Source: an uncultured Collinsella sp. (lineage in GTDB: Bacteria; Actinomycetota; Coriobacteriia; Coriobacteriales; Coriobacteriaceae). Taken from it: a DNA stretch of 64,000 nt. Both the position numbers and the translations under genes were made by a program. Position 1 is the first letter of the stretch; each line of letters begins with the position of its first letter. The stretch is from the NCBI GenBank assembly GCA_958403205.1, contig CATXWM010000002.1, positions 62,001 through 126,000 on the forward strand, given 5' to 3'. This document shows positions 36,307-43,263 of this stretch, piece after piece. Under the pieces are notes generated by a model. It saw only the letters and a program-made list of their open reading frames with translations, searched no databases and was not told the origin of the DNA.

Positions 36307-37374
36307 ATGTCCGACAATATGCAGCCTACCGATGAAATTTTGGACGACGAGTCCCTGGACGCGGTGGATACCGAGGAGCTCGAGGATGTCGAGGAGTTCG
36401 ACCCGTTTGAGGGCATGAGCGACGAGGAGCTCGACGCCCTGTGCGACGAGGGCGACAGTCTCGCGGGCTTTGGTGACGTGGAGCCCGGTTTCCGCAGCGG
36501 TTTTGTGGCCCTGGTCGGTCGTCCCAACGCGGGCAAGTCCACGCTGCTTAATGCCTGCTATGGCAAAAAGGTCGCCATCACCTCGCCGGTGGCCCAGACG
36601 ACCCGCCGCCGCATGCGCGCCGTCGTCAACCGTCCCGGCTACCAGCTGGTCTTTGTCGATACCCCGGGTATTCATAAGCCTAAGGACGGTCTGGGATCCG
36701 AGCTCAACAAGAGCGCGCTGTTCGAGCTGAACGATGTCGATGTCGTCGCTTTTTTGATTGATGCCACCAAACCGATCGGCAGGGGAGACGCCTGGGTTGC
36801 CGAGCGCGTCAGATGCGCCCGTTGCAAGAAGGTCCTGGTGCTCACTAAGGCCGATGAGGCCGACCCCGCACAGGTCATGGAACAGCTTAAGGCAGCGCAT
36901 GAGCTCATGGAATATGACGACGAGATCGTGACGTCGTCGGTCAAGAACTTCAACGTCGATGCCTTTATCGAGACCGTTGCGCACTTTTTGCCCGAGGGTC
37001 CGCGTTGGTTCCCCGAGGACATGGGTACCGACGCTTCCGATGAGACGCTCGTTGCCGAGTTTGTGCGCGAGAAGGTCTTGCGCCGCACCCGTGATGAGAT
37101 CCCGCACTCCGTTGGCGTGATCTGCGATGCGCTCGAGCAGACCAAGAAGGTACTGCGCGTGCACGCCACCATTTACGTCGAGCGCGAGGGCCAAAAGGGC
37201 ATCATCATCGGCAAGGGCGGCGAGATGATCAAGCATATCGGTATCGACGCCCGTCGCGATCTTGAGCGCATTTTTGGCACGCAGGTCTTTTTGGAGCTGG
37301 ACGTGAAGGTCAAGGCCGGCTGGCGTGACGACGAGGCCCAGATTCGTCGCTTTGGGTATAGCGCCGAGGACTAA
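36307..37374 (+). CDS. era: GTPase Era with acidic N-terminal extension
   Basis: Essential GTPase that binds the 3' end of 16S rRNA. G1 GRPNAGKSTLLN near residue 74, the TTRRRMRAV switch, DTPGIHKP, and the C-terminal KH domain with GIIIGKGGEMIKHIGIDARRD (as GIIIGKGGEMIKHIG). At 355 residues it is about 55 longer than the usual 300; the extra N-terminal segment (MSDNMQPTDEILDDES onward) is strongly acidic and likely disordered. Neighbours ybeY and recO are standard. Confidence 0.93.
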   Translation: MSDNMQPTDEILDDESLDAVDTEELEDVEEFDPFEGMSDEELDALCDEGDSLAGFGDVEPGFRSGFVALVGRPNAGKSTLLNACYGKKVAITSPVAQTTRRRMRAVVNRPGYQLVFVDTPGIHKPKDGLGSELNKSALFELNDVDVVAFLIDATKPIGRGDAWVAERVRCARCKKVLVLTKADEADPAQVMEQLKAAHELMEYDDEIVTSSVKNFNVDAFIETVAHFLPEGPRWFPEDMGTDASDETLVAEFVREKVLRRTRDEIPHSVGVICDALEQTKKVLRVHATIYVEREGQKGIIIGKGGEMIKHIGIDARRDLERIFGTQVFLELDVKVKAGWRDDEAQIRRFGYSAED

Positions 37375-37389
37375 GGGCGCGCGGCACGC

Positions 37390-38139
37390 ATGGCAGGCTC
37401 CCGGACATATCGTACGAAGGTGCTCGTCCTCGATAAGACGAAGCTTAAAGAGACGGACCTGATCCTGACGATGCTTGACGAGCGGGGTCGGCAGGTTCGT
37501 GCCGTGGCAAAGGGCGCCCGCAAACCCGGTGGGCGCCTGGCTGCGCGCTGCGAGCTGTTCTGTACCGTTGATATGCTGCTCGCGCATGGACGGTCGCTCG
37601 ACGTGGTTTCCCAGGCCGAGCTTATGGAGGCTCCGCTCGGCGTTGCGCCCGATTACGAGACGACATGCGCGGCAAGCGCGATTGCCGAGGTCGCGCGCGT
37701 GTGCTCGTTCGAGGACGCCGAGGACCCGTTTACCTTTGCCATCACGCAGCGGGCGCTCACACTTGTCGGCAGCAGGCTCGACTCGGCGCATATGGATCTA
37801 CTTGTGGCGGCATATGTCTTTAAGCTGCTGTCGCACGTTGGCTACCGACCTGATTTTTCGGCATGCGTGCTGTGCGGAGACCCTATGCTGTCGTATTTTT
37901 CACCACAGGCGGGCGGTCTCATGTGCGGGTCGTGCGCGTCGAGCGTTCCGGGTGCCGAGCTGGTGTCGACCGGTGAGGTCGCGTGGCTGCGTGCCCTCAT
38001 GTCCATGACCTTCGATGCGCTCATGGCCGAGAGGATCGACTCCCATACCGCAGCCTTTTTGCTGGGGCTTTCACATGTGTGGGCTGCGACGCACACCGAT
38101 CAGCGCCTCCGTGCGATGGAATTCATGTTGGGTCGGTGA
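37390..38139 (+). CDS. recO: DNA repair protein RecO
   Basis: Loads RecA on gapped DNA together with RecR and anneals SSB-coated strands. An N-terminal OB fold (YRTKVLVLDKTKLKETDLILTMLDERG, start of the fold at about residue 5) and a helical domain with a Cys4 zinc site (CVLCGDP and CGSCA, residues about 158-185). 249 residues. Follows era directly. It may act with RecA (50905) in repair and in processing of DNA taken up by ComEC. Confidence 0.9.
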   Translation: MAGSRTYRTKVLVLDKTKLKETDLILTMLDERGRQVRAVAKGARKPGGRLAARCELFCTVDMLLAHGRSLDVVSQAELMEAPLGVAPDYETTCAASAIAEVARVCSFEDAEDPFTFAITQRALTLVGSRLDSAHMDLLVAAYVFKLLSHVGYRPDFSACVLCGDPMLSYFSPQAGGLMCGSCASSVPGAELVSTGEVAWLRALMSMTFDALMAERIDSHTAAFLLGLSHVWAATHTDQRLRAMEFMLGR

Positions 38140-38277
38140 TGATGCGCAGGCGTGGGCTGCTTGTGGTAACATACCGACCTGTTGGTACCTCGACCTTGGT
38201 TGCTCGCTCCACCGGCGGCTTCCCAGTCCGAGGCGAATCGAGTCGCCCGTGGGCGACGCAAAACGAAAGGTGAAACA

Positions 38278-38556
38278 ATGACTGTTTCCAAAGAGCGCAA
38301 GGCGGAGCTGACTGCCCAGTTCGGTAACACCCCGGTCGACACCGGTAACCCCAAGGTTCAGGTTGCTATCCTGACCGAGCGCATCAAGGAGCTGACCGAG
38401 CACATGAAGTCCCACCAGAAGGACTTCCACACCCGTCGTGGTCTGCTCATGCTCGTCGGCCGTCGTCGTCGTCTTCTCTCCTACATCAAGAAGAGCGACA
38501 TCGTCGAGTACCGCGAGCTCATCAAGGCTCTGGGCATCCGCGACAACATCCAGTAA
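38278..38556 (+). CDS. rpsO: 30S ribosomal protein S15
   Basis: 16S rRNA-binding protein; 92 residues. The S15 block TGNPKVQVAILTERIKELTEHMK and HTRRGLLMLVGRRRRLLSYIKK (as RRGLLMLVGRRRRLL) is intact. The ATG at 38278 has AAAGGTGA upstream; longer in-frame readings lack a site. rpsO-pnp is the classical order, with a terminator between. TAACAT at 38167-38172 could be its -10. Confidence 0.96.
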   Translation: MTVSKERKAELTAQFGNTPVDTGNPKVQVAILTERIKELTEHMKSHQKDFHTRRGLLMLVGRRRRLLSYIKKSDIVEYRELIKALGIRDNIQ

Positions 38557-38571
38557 GGATTTGTACATGCT

Positions 38572-38605
38572 AAGAGCGTCCTGCGCAGCGGGGCGCTCTT
38601 TTTGT
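38572..38605 (+). terminator. Terminator between rpsO and pnp
   Basis: AAGAGCG (38572-38578) pairs with CGCTCTT (38594-38600) around an inner CCTGCGCAGCGG stem-loop, followed by TTTTT. It probably allows partial read-through or is bypassed by a pnp promoter. Confidence 0.75.
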
Positions 38606-38670
38606 GTAAGGGCGTGAACAATCACGCTCTGAAGCGTGGCGGGGGCAGGGGGCTCGCGTCACATGAGAAG

Positions 38671-38693
38671 CCCGCAGGCAAGGGGTCTGCGGG
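38671..38693 (+). promoter_or_regulatory. Leader hairpin just upstream of the pnp ribosome binding site
   Basis: CCCGCAG (38671-38677) with CTGCGGG (38687-38693), ending 3 nt before AAAGGAG. In other bacteria PNPase autoregulates through a leader hairpin; here the link is inference from position only. Confidence 0.45.
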
Positions 38694-38706
38694 GTAAAGG
38701 AGAACA

Positions 38707-40953
38707 ATGACACTCGTATCCAAGACCTTTGAGCTGTACGGCAAGACCTACACCTTTGAGTCGGGCGAGCTTGCCAAGCAGGCCACCGGCGCGTGCCTGG
38801 TCAAGCAGGGCGACACCACGATGCTCGACACCGTGGTCGTCTCCAAGGAGCGTAAGAACTACGACTTCTTCCCGCTGACCGTCGACTTCAACGAGAAGAT
38901 GTACGCCGCCGGCCGCATCCCGGGTGGTTACCTCAAGCGCGAGGGCCGTCCCAGCGAGAAGGCCACGCTCACCGCGCGCATGATCGACCGCCCGATCCGC
39001 CCGAGCTTCCCGGACGGCTTCCGTAACGAGGTGCACATCGTCGCTACCTCACTCGTCGCTGACCAGGTCAACCCCTTCGACGTCATCAACGTCATGGGCG
39101 CCTCCTTGGCCATGACGCTCGGCGGCGTGCCCTTCGAGGGCCCGCTTGCCTGCGTGCGCATCGGCCGTAACGTGGAGACCGGCGAGTTTATCGTCAACCC
39201 CACCTATGAGGAGCGCGAGAACTCCGATCTGGACCTGGAGCTGGGCGGCTCTGCCGACTTCATCTCGATGGTCGAGGCCGGCGCCGAGGAGATCTCCGAG
39301 GACGACATGCTCGCCGCTATGAAGTTTGGCCAGGAGGCCCTTGCTGCCTTCTGCCAGGCTCAGGACGAGTTCGTCGCCGAGTGGGAGCAGGTCAACGGCG
39401 CCATCGTCAAGAAGGAGTACCCGCTCGACCAGCCCGTCGAGGAGGTCCAGGAGCGCATCTTCGCCCACTACGACGAGATGGCAGCCGCCCTTCGCGACGC
39501 CGACAAGCTCTCCCGTATCGGTAAGGTCGAGGCTCTGAAGGAGTCCATCCGCGCCGAGTTCACCGAGGAGGAGCAGGCTGCTTGGGAGCGCGAGATCCCC
39601 GTGGCGCTCAAAAAGCTCGAGAAGAAGGCCATGCGCACCATGGTCGTCGAGACCGGCGAGCGCGTCGACGGCCGTGCTGCCGACGAGATCCGTCCCATCA
39701 TGGTGAAGGACAACTACCTGCCGCTCGTTCACGGCTCCGGTCTGTTCCAGCGTGGCCAGACCCAGGTGCTTTCCGTCCTGTCGCTCGGCATGCTCAACGA
39801 GGGCCAGCGTCTGGATACCATTGAGCCCACCGAGGGCAAGCGCTACATGCACCACTACAACTTCCCGCCGTTCTGCACCGGCGAGACCGGCCGCATGGGC
39901 AGCCCCAAGCGCCGCGAGATCGGTCACGGCAATCTGGCCGAGCGCGCTCTGCTTCCGGTGCTTCCCGACGAGAACGAGTTCCCCTACGCCATCCGCGTCG
40001 TCTCCGAGGTCATGGAGTCCAACGGCTCCTCTTCGATGGCTTCGACCTGCGGCTCCACGCTCGCCCTTATGGACGGCGGCGTGCCCATTAAGCGCCCGGT
40101 CTCCGGTATCGCCATGGGCCTGATCCAGGAGGAGGGCAAGACCGTGGTCCTGTCCGACATCCAGGGTCTCGAGGACTTCCTGGGCGACATGGACTTTAAG
40201 GTCACTGGCACCACCGAGGGCATCACTGCCCTGCAGATGGACAACAAGGCCACCGGCCTCACCTTCGACATCCTGGCCCGCGCCCTGCAGCAGGCCAAGG
40301 AGGGTCGCGCCTTCATCCTGCAGAAGATGCTCGATGTGATCCCCGAGCCGCGCCACACCACGCGCAGCACCGCTCCGCGTATCGTCTCCATCCAGGTTCC
40401 GACTGACAAGATCCGTGACGTCATCGGTTCCGGCGGTAAGGTCATCCGCGGTATCCAGGACGAGACCGGCGCCTCGGTCGACATCCAGGAGGACGGCACC
40501 GTCTTTGTCGGCGGCACCGGCGAGTCCGTCGACCAGGCTGTCGAGCGTATCAAGCTCATCATCAAGGTTCCCGAGCCGGGCGAGGAGTACACCGGTCGCG
40601 TGGTCTCCATCCAGCCCTTCGGCGCCTTCGTGAACCTGCTGCCCGGCAAGGATGGCCTGCTGCACATCTCCCGCGTCGCCAAGGGCCGCGTGGAGAAGGT
40701 CGAGGACGTCCTCAACGTCGGCGACGAGGTCAAGGTCGTCGTCATCGAGGTCGATGATCGCGGTAAGATCTCGCTCGATCGTCTTGACAAGCCCGAGGCC
40801 CCGGCTCGCGCCGAGGGTGCCTCCGAGGGCGACGGCGAGCACTTCCAGCGCCGTGAGCGTCCGCGTCGCGAGCGCTCCGAGCGCAGTGATCGCCCGCGCC
40901 GTCCCGGCGACAACGGAGGCCGCAAGCCCCGCCGTCACCACGACGCCGAGTAA
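38707..40953 (+). CDS. pnp: Polyribonucleotide nucleotidyltransferase (PNPase)
   Basis: Phosphorolytic 3'-5' exoribonuclease of the degradosome. Two RNase PH domains (with GRIPGGYLKREGRPSE near residue 77 and the catalytic GSSSMASTCGSTLALMDGG, as SSMASTCGSTLALMD, near 440), a KH domain (VIGSGGKVIRGIQDETGA) and an S1 domain (VVSIQPFGAFVNLLPGKDGLLHIS, as GAFVNLLPGKDGLLHIS). 748 residues, followed by a basic Arg-rich tail (RRERPRRERSERSDRPRR) likely to bind RNA or partners such as RNase J or RNase Y, both encoded nearby. Confidence 0.97.
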   Translation: MTLVSKTFELYGKTYTFESGELAKQATGACLVKQGDTTMLDTVVVSKERKNYDFFPLTVDFNEKMYAAGRIPGGYLKREGRPSEKATLTARMIDRPIRPSFPDGFRNEVHIVATSLVADQVNPFDVINVMGASLAMTLGGVPFEGPLACVRIGRNVETGEFIVNPTYEERENSDLDLELGGSADFISMVEAGAEEISEDDMLAAMKFGQEALAAFCQAQDEFVAEWEQVNGAIVKKEYPLDQPVEEVQERIFAHYDEMAAALRDADKLSRIGKVEALKESIRAEFTEEEQAAWEREIPVALKKLEKKAMRTMVVETGERVDGRAADEIRPIMVKDNYLPLVHGSGLFQRGQTQVLSVLSLGMLNEGQRLDTIEPTEGKRYMHHYNFPPFCTGETGRMGSPKRREIGHGNLAERALLPVLPDENEFPYAIRVVSEVMESNGSSSMASTCGSTLALMDGGVPIKRPVSGIAMGLIQEEGKTVVLSDIQGLEDFLGDMDFKVTGTTEGITALQMDNKATGLTFDILARALQQAKEGRAFILQKMLDVIPEPRHTTRSTAPRIVSIQVPTDKIRDVIGSGGKVIRGIQDETGASVDIQEDGTVFVGGTGESVDQAVERIKLIIKVPEPGEEYTGRVVSIQPFGAFVNLLPGKDGLLHISRVAKGRVEKVEDVLNVGDEVKVVVIEVDDRGKISLDRLDKPEAPARAEGASEGDGEHFQRRERPRRERSERSDRPRRPGDNGGRKPRRHHDAE

Positions 40954-40976
40954 CAGCTACATATAAGCAGCTCAAC

Positions 40977-41005
40977 AAGGGCGACTCCTAAGGGGTCGCC
41001 CTTTT
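40977..41005 (+). terminator. Intrinsic terminator after pnp
   Basis: AAGGGCGAC (40977-40985) with GTCGCCCTT (40995-41003) and a TTTT run. Its 3' arm and U-tract also form the outermost part of the long inverted repeat that follows. Confidence 0.85.
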
Positions 41006-41145
41006 GCTTGCGCCCGGGAGGGCCGCATATGAAGTTTCCTGCTCTACAGTCCTGCGCAAGACGGAAAGCACATTAAGTGCTTTCCTTTGCGTGCGGAACT
41101 CGCGATAAACTTCATATGCGCCCCTCCCGGGCGCAAGCAAAAGGG
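40999..41145 (-). repeat. Structured repeat family 1, copy A
   Basis: A 39-nt outer arm (40999-41037) pairs with 41107-41145 with a single C-C mismatch, enclosing a 69-nt core (41038-41106). The minus-strand core is homologous to copy B. Inside it, GGAAAGCAC-TTAAT-GTGCTTTCC forms a 9-bp hairpin and CGCAA/TTGCG a second helix below it. Strand is assigned from the tandem G-A mismatches in copy B, which are plausible only in that sense. No ORF. Could be a structured RNA or a palindromic mobile element. Confidence 0.8.
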
Positions 41146-41270
41146 CTAGTTAGTGCCGCTCGCCATTGAGTTAGACAGTCTATTCAGCAGTCAGATTTCG
41201 GATCTGTAGAGAGATGCAGCAGCATTTCCCCAGATAAAACCTACCAAAATAAACCTGTCCCTTATTGTCA
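41146..41270. other. Spacer between the two family 1 copies
   Basis: No ORF or RNA gene recognised. Contains AAACCTGTCCCTTATTGTCAGG (key part CCTGTCCC at 41254-41261), which resembles the GGGACAG words of the RAYT-associated repeats. Confidence 0.4.
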
Positions 41271-41403
41271 GGTTTCCCGTGGGGCGGGCACTGATGAAGT
41301 TTATCGCGAGTTCCGCACGAACAGGAGGCCACTTAATGTGGCCTCCGTCGTGAGCAGGACTGTAGAGCAGGAAACTTCATCAGTGCCCGCCCCACGGGAA
41401 ACC
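41271..41403 (+). repeat. Structured repeat family 1, copy B
   Basis: A perfect 32-bp outer stem (41271-41302 with 41372-41403) encloses a 69-nt core (41303-41371). The inner hairpin is GGAGGCCAC-TTAAT-GTGGCCTCC. Compared with copy A the core differs at ten positions, eight of which are four compensatory base-pair swaps. The outer arms share only ATGAAGTTT/AAACTTCAT next to the core and otherwise differ completely, yet each pairs with its own partner. It lies 190 nt before rnj. Confidence 0.82.
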
Positions 41404-41466
41404 GGCGGGATAGACCGGTTCAGATGGGGCTTTGATGCATGGGTGGTCTGTTGATGGACAATTGGG

Positions 41467-41472
41467 TATGAT
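41467..41472 (+). promoter_or_regulatory. Possible -10 element of rnj
   Basis: TATGAT in ATTGGGTATGATGC, about 120 nt before the rnj start. G-rich flank like other -10 elements here; no -35 seen. Confidence 0.35.
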
Positions 41473-41591
41473 GCTGTGGTTACTGCATCGACTCTGAGAT
41501 GCATGTTTGTACGTTCCCGGCGGTCGGTTTGCCAGAAGCGCCCCGTCGGTTGTTCCAGACCCGTTTCGAAGAAAGGAAACCACACTAACCT

Positions 41592-43262
41592 ATGGCAGCT
41601 AAAAAATCATCTTCCTTGAAGATCATCCCGCTCGGCGGCCTTGACGGCATAGGCAAGAACATGACGGTCTTCGAGTGCGGCGACGACATGGTGCTCGTCG
41701 ACGCCGGTCTCATGTTCCCGGATGACTCCCAGCCCGGTATCGACCTGGTGCTTCCCGACTACACCTATGTTTTGGAGAACGAGGAGAAGCTCCGCGGTAT
41801 CGTCGTCACCCACGGCCACGAGGACCACACCGGTTCGCTTCCGTACCTGCTGCAGGACCTCAACAACAAGGTGCCCATCTTCTCGAGCAAGCTGACGCTT
41901 GGCTTTATCGAGGGCAAGCTTTCTGAGTTCCGCATTCGCGCACCCAAGTTCCGCGAGGTCAAGGGCGGCAGCCATGTCAACCTCGGCGGCATCTCGCTCG
42001 ACTTCTTCTCGATGACGCATTCCATCCCCGGCGCTCTGGGCGTGTTTATCCGCACCAATCAGGGCACCGTTATGCACACCGGCGACTTTAAGCTCGACCA
42101 GACGCCCATCGACGGCGTCACGCCCGACTATGCCGCTATCAGCCGCTTTGCCAAGCAGGGCATCGACCTGCTGCTTTCCGACTCCACCAATGCCACGGTT
42201 CCCGGCTTTACCAAGTCCGAGGCCGAGGTTGGTCCCAACCTGCTGCATGCCATCAAGAACGCCCCGGGTCGCGTGTTCGTCGCTTCGTTCTCGAGCCATA
42301 TCCATCGTTTGCAGCAGATCTGCGATGCCGCCCGCAAGTGCGGCCGTAAGGTCGTTGTGACCGGTCGCTCCATGCTCACCAACACCCGCGTCGCGCGCGA
42401 GCTGGGCTACCTCAACATCGACGATGCCGATATCATCGATGCCTTCGATATCGATAACCTGCCCGACGACAAGATCGTCGTCATGTGCACCGGTTCGCAG
42501 GGCGAGCCGCTGTCGGCCCTGTCCCGCATGGCCAATGGCGAGCACAAGACGCTCTCTATCCACGAGGGCGATACCGTCATCCTCTCGGCAACTCCCGTTC
42601 CCGGCAACGAGAAGGCCGTCCAGCAGGTCGTCAACAGCCTGGCCAAGCTCGGCTGCGACGTGTGGGATAAGAACCGCGCTCTCGTCCACGTCTCCGGTCA
42701 CGGTAGCCAGGAGGAACTCAAGCTCCTGATGGCCATGGCCAAGCCCACGTACTTTATGCCGGTTCACGGTGAGGCCGTGCATCTGCGCGCCCATGCCCAG
42801 CTGGCCCGCAAGATGGGCATCAAGGACGATCATATCTTTATCCTCGATAACGGCGACACGCTCGAGATGCGCGGTGGTATCGTCAAGCGCGGTACGCCCG
42901 TCGAGTCCGGCGTCGTTTACGTCGACGGACTGCGTATCGGCGATACCGACCCCATCGTCCTGCGCGATCGCCAGAAGCTCGCCAACGACGGTATGGTCAC
43001 GGCCGTTGCCATCGTCTCGCTCAAGCACAAGAAGATCGAGGCCATCGAGTTCTCGGGTCGCGGCGTCTCGTTTGCCATCGACGACCAGTTCTCCGAGGAT
43101 GCCTCCGCGTCCATTATGAAGACGATCGAGAAGGGCAAGTTCAGCTTTACGAGCAGCGGCTCCGATGCCATTCGCAAGGCCGTGCGCGATTCGCTCTCCA
43201 ACTTTATCTGGAGCCGTACGCGCACCCGTCCGATGATCATCCCGGTCGTCATGGAGGTTTAG
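41592..43262 (+). CDS. rnj: Ribonuclease J
   Basis: Metallo-beta-lactamase/beta-CASP ribonuclease with 5'-3' exonuclease and endonuclease activity, involved in mRNA decay and rRNA maturation. PLGGLDGIGKNMTVFE at the N-terminus, metal motif THGHEDHTGSLPYL near residue 73, MTHSIPGALG, HTGDFK, DSTNA, and the beta-CASP FSSHIHRLQQI and HVSGHGSQEEL motifs. 556 residues. The ATG is preceded by AAAGGAAACC. TTG-started ftsK follows after one base. Confidence 0.95.
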   Translation: MAAKKSSSLKIIPLGGLDGIGKNMTVFECGDDMVLVDAGLMFPDDSQPGIDLVLPDYTYVLENEEKLRGIVVTHGHEDHTGSLPYLLQDLNNKVPIFSSKLTLGFIEGKLSEFRIRAPKFREVKGGSHVNLGGISLDFFSMTHSIPGALGVFIRTNQGTVMHTGDFKLDQTPIDGVTPDYAAISRFAKQGIDLLLSDSTNATVPGFTKSEAEVGPNLLHAIKNAPGRVFVASFSSHIHRLQQICDAARKCGRKVVVTGRSMLTNTRVARELGYLNIDDADIIDAFDIDNLPDDKIVVMCTGSQGEPLSALSRMANGEHKTLSIHEGDTVILSATPVPGNEKAVQQVVNSLAKLGCDVWDKNRALVHVSGHGSQEELKLLMAMAKPTYFMPVHGEAVHLRAHAQLARKMGIKDDHIFILDNGDTLEMRGGIVKRGTPVESGVVYVDGLRIGDTDPIVLRDRQKLANDGMVTAVAIVSLKHKKIEAIEFSGRGVSFAIDDQFSEDASASIMKTIEKGKFSFTSSGSDAIRKAVRDSLSNFIWSRTRTRPMIIPVVMEV

Positions 43263-43263
43263 T

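Noticed and set aside
40999..41403. CRISPR array
   Set aside because: Only two inverted, not tandem, copies, with no equal-length spacers and no cas genes nearby.
40999..41403. Integron attC sites
   Set aside because: No integrase gene, no cassette ORFs and no matching R-box core; the perfect long stems differ from the typical bulged attC hairpin.
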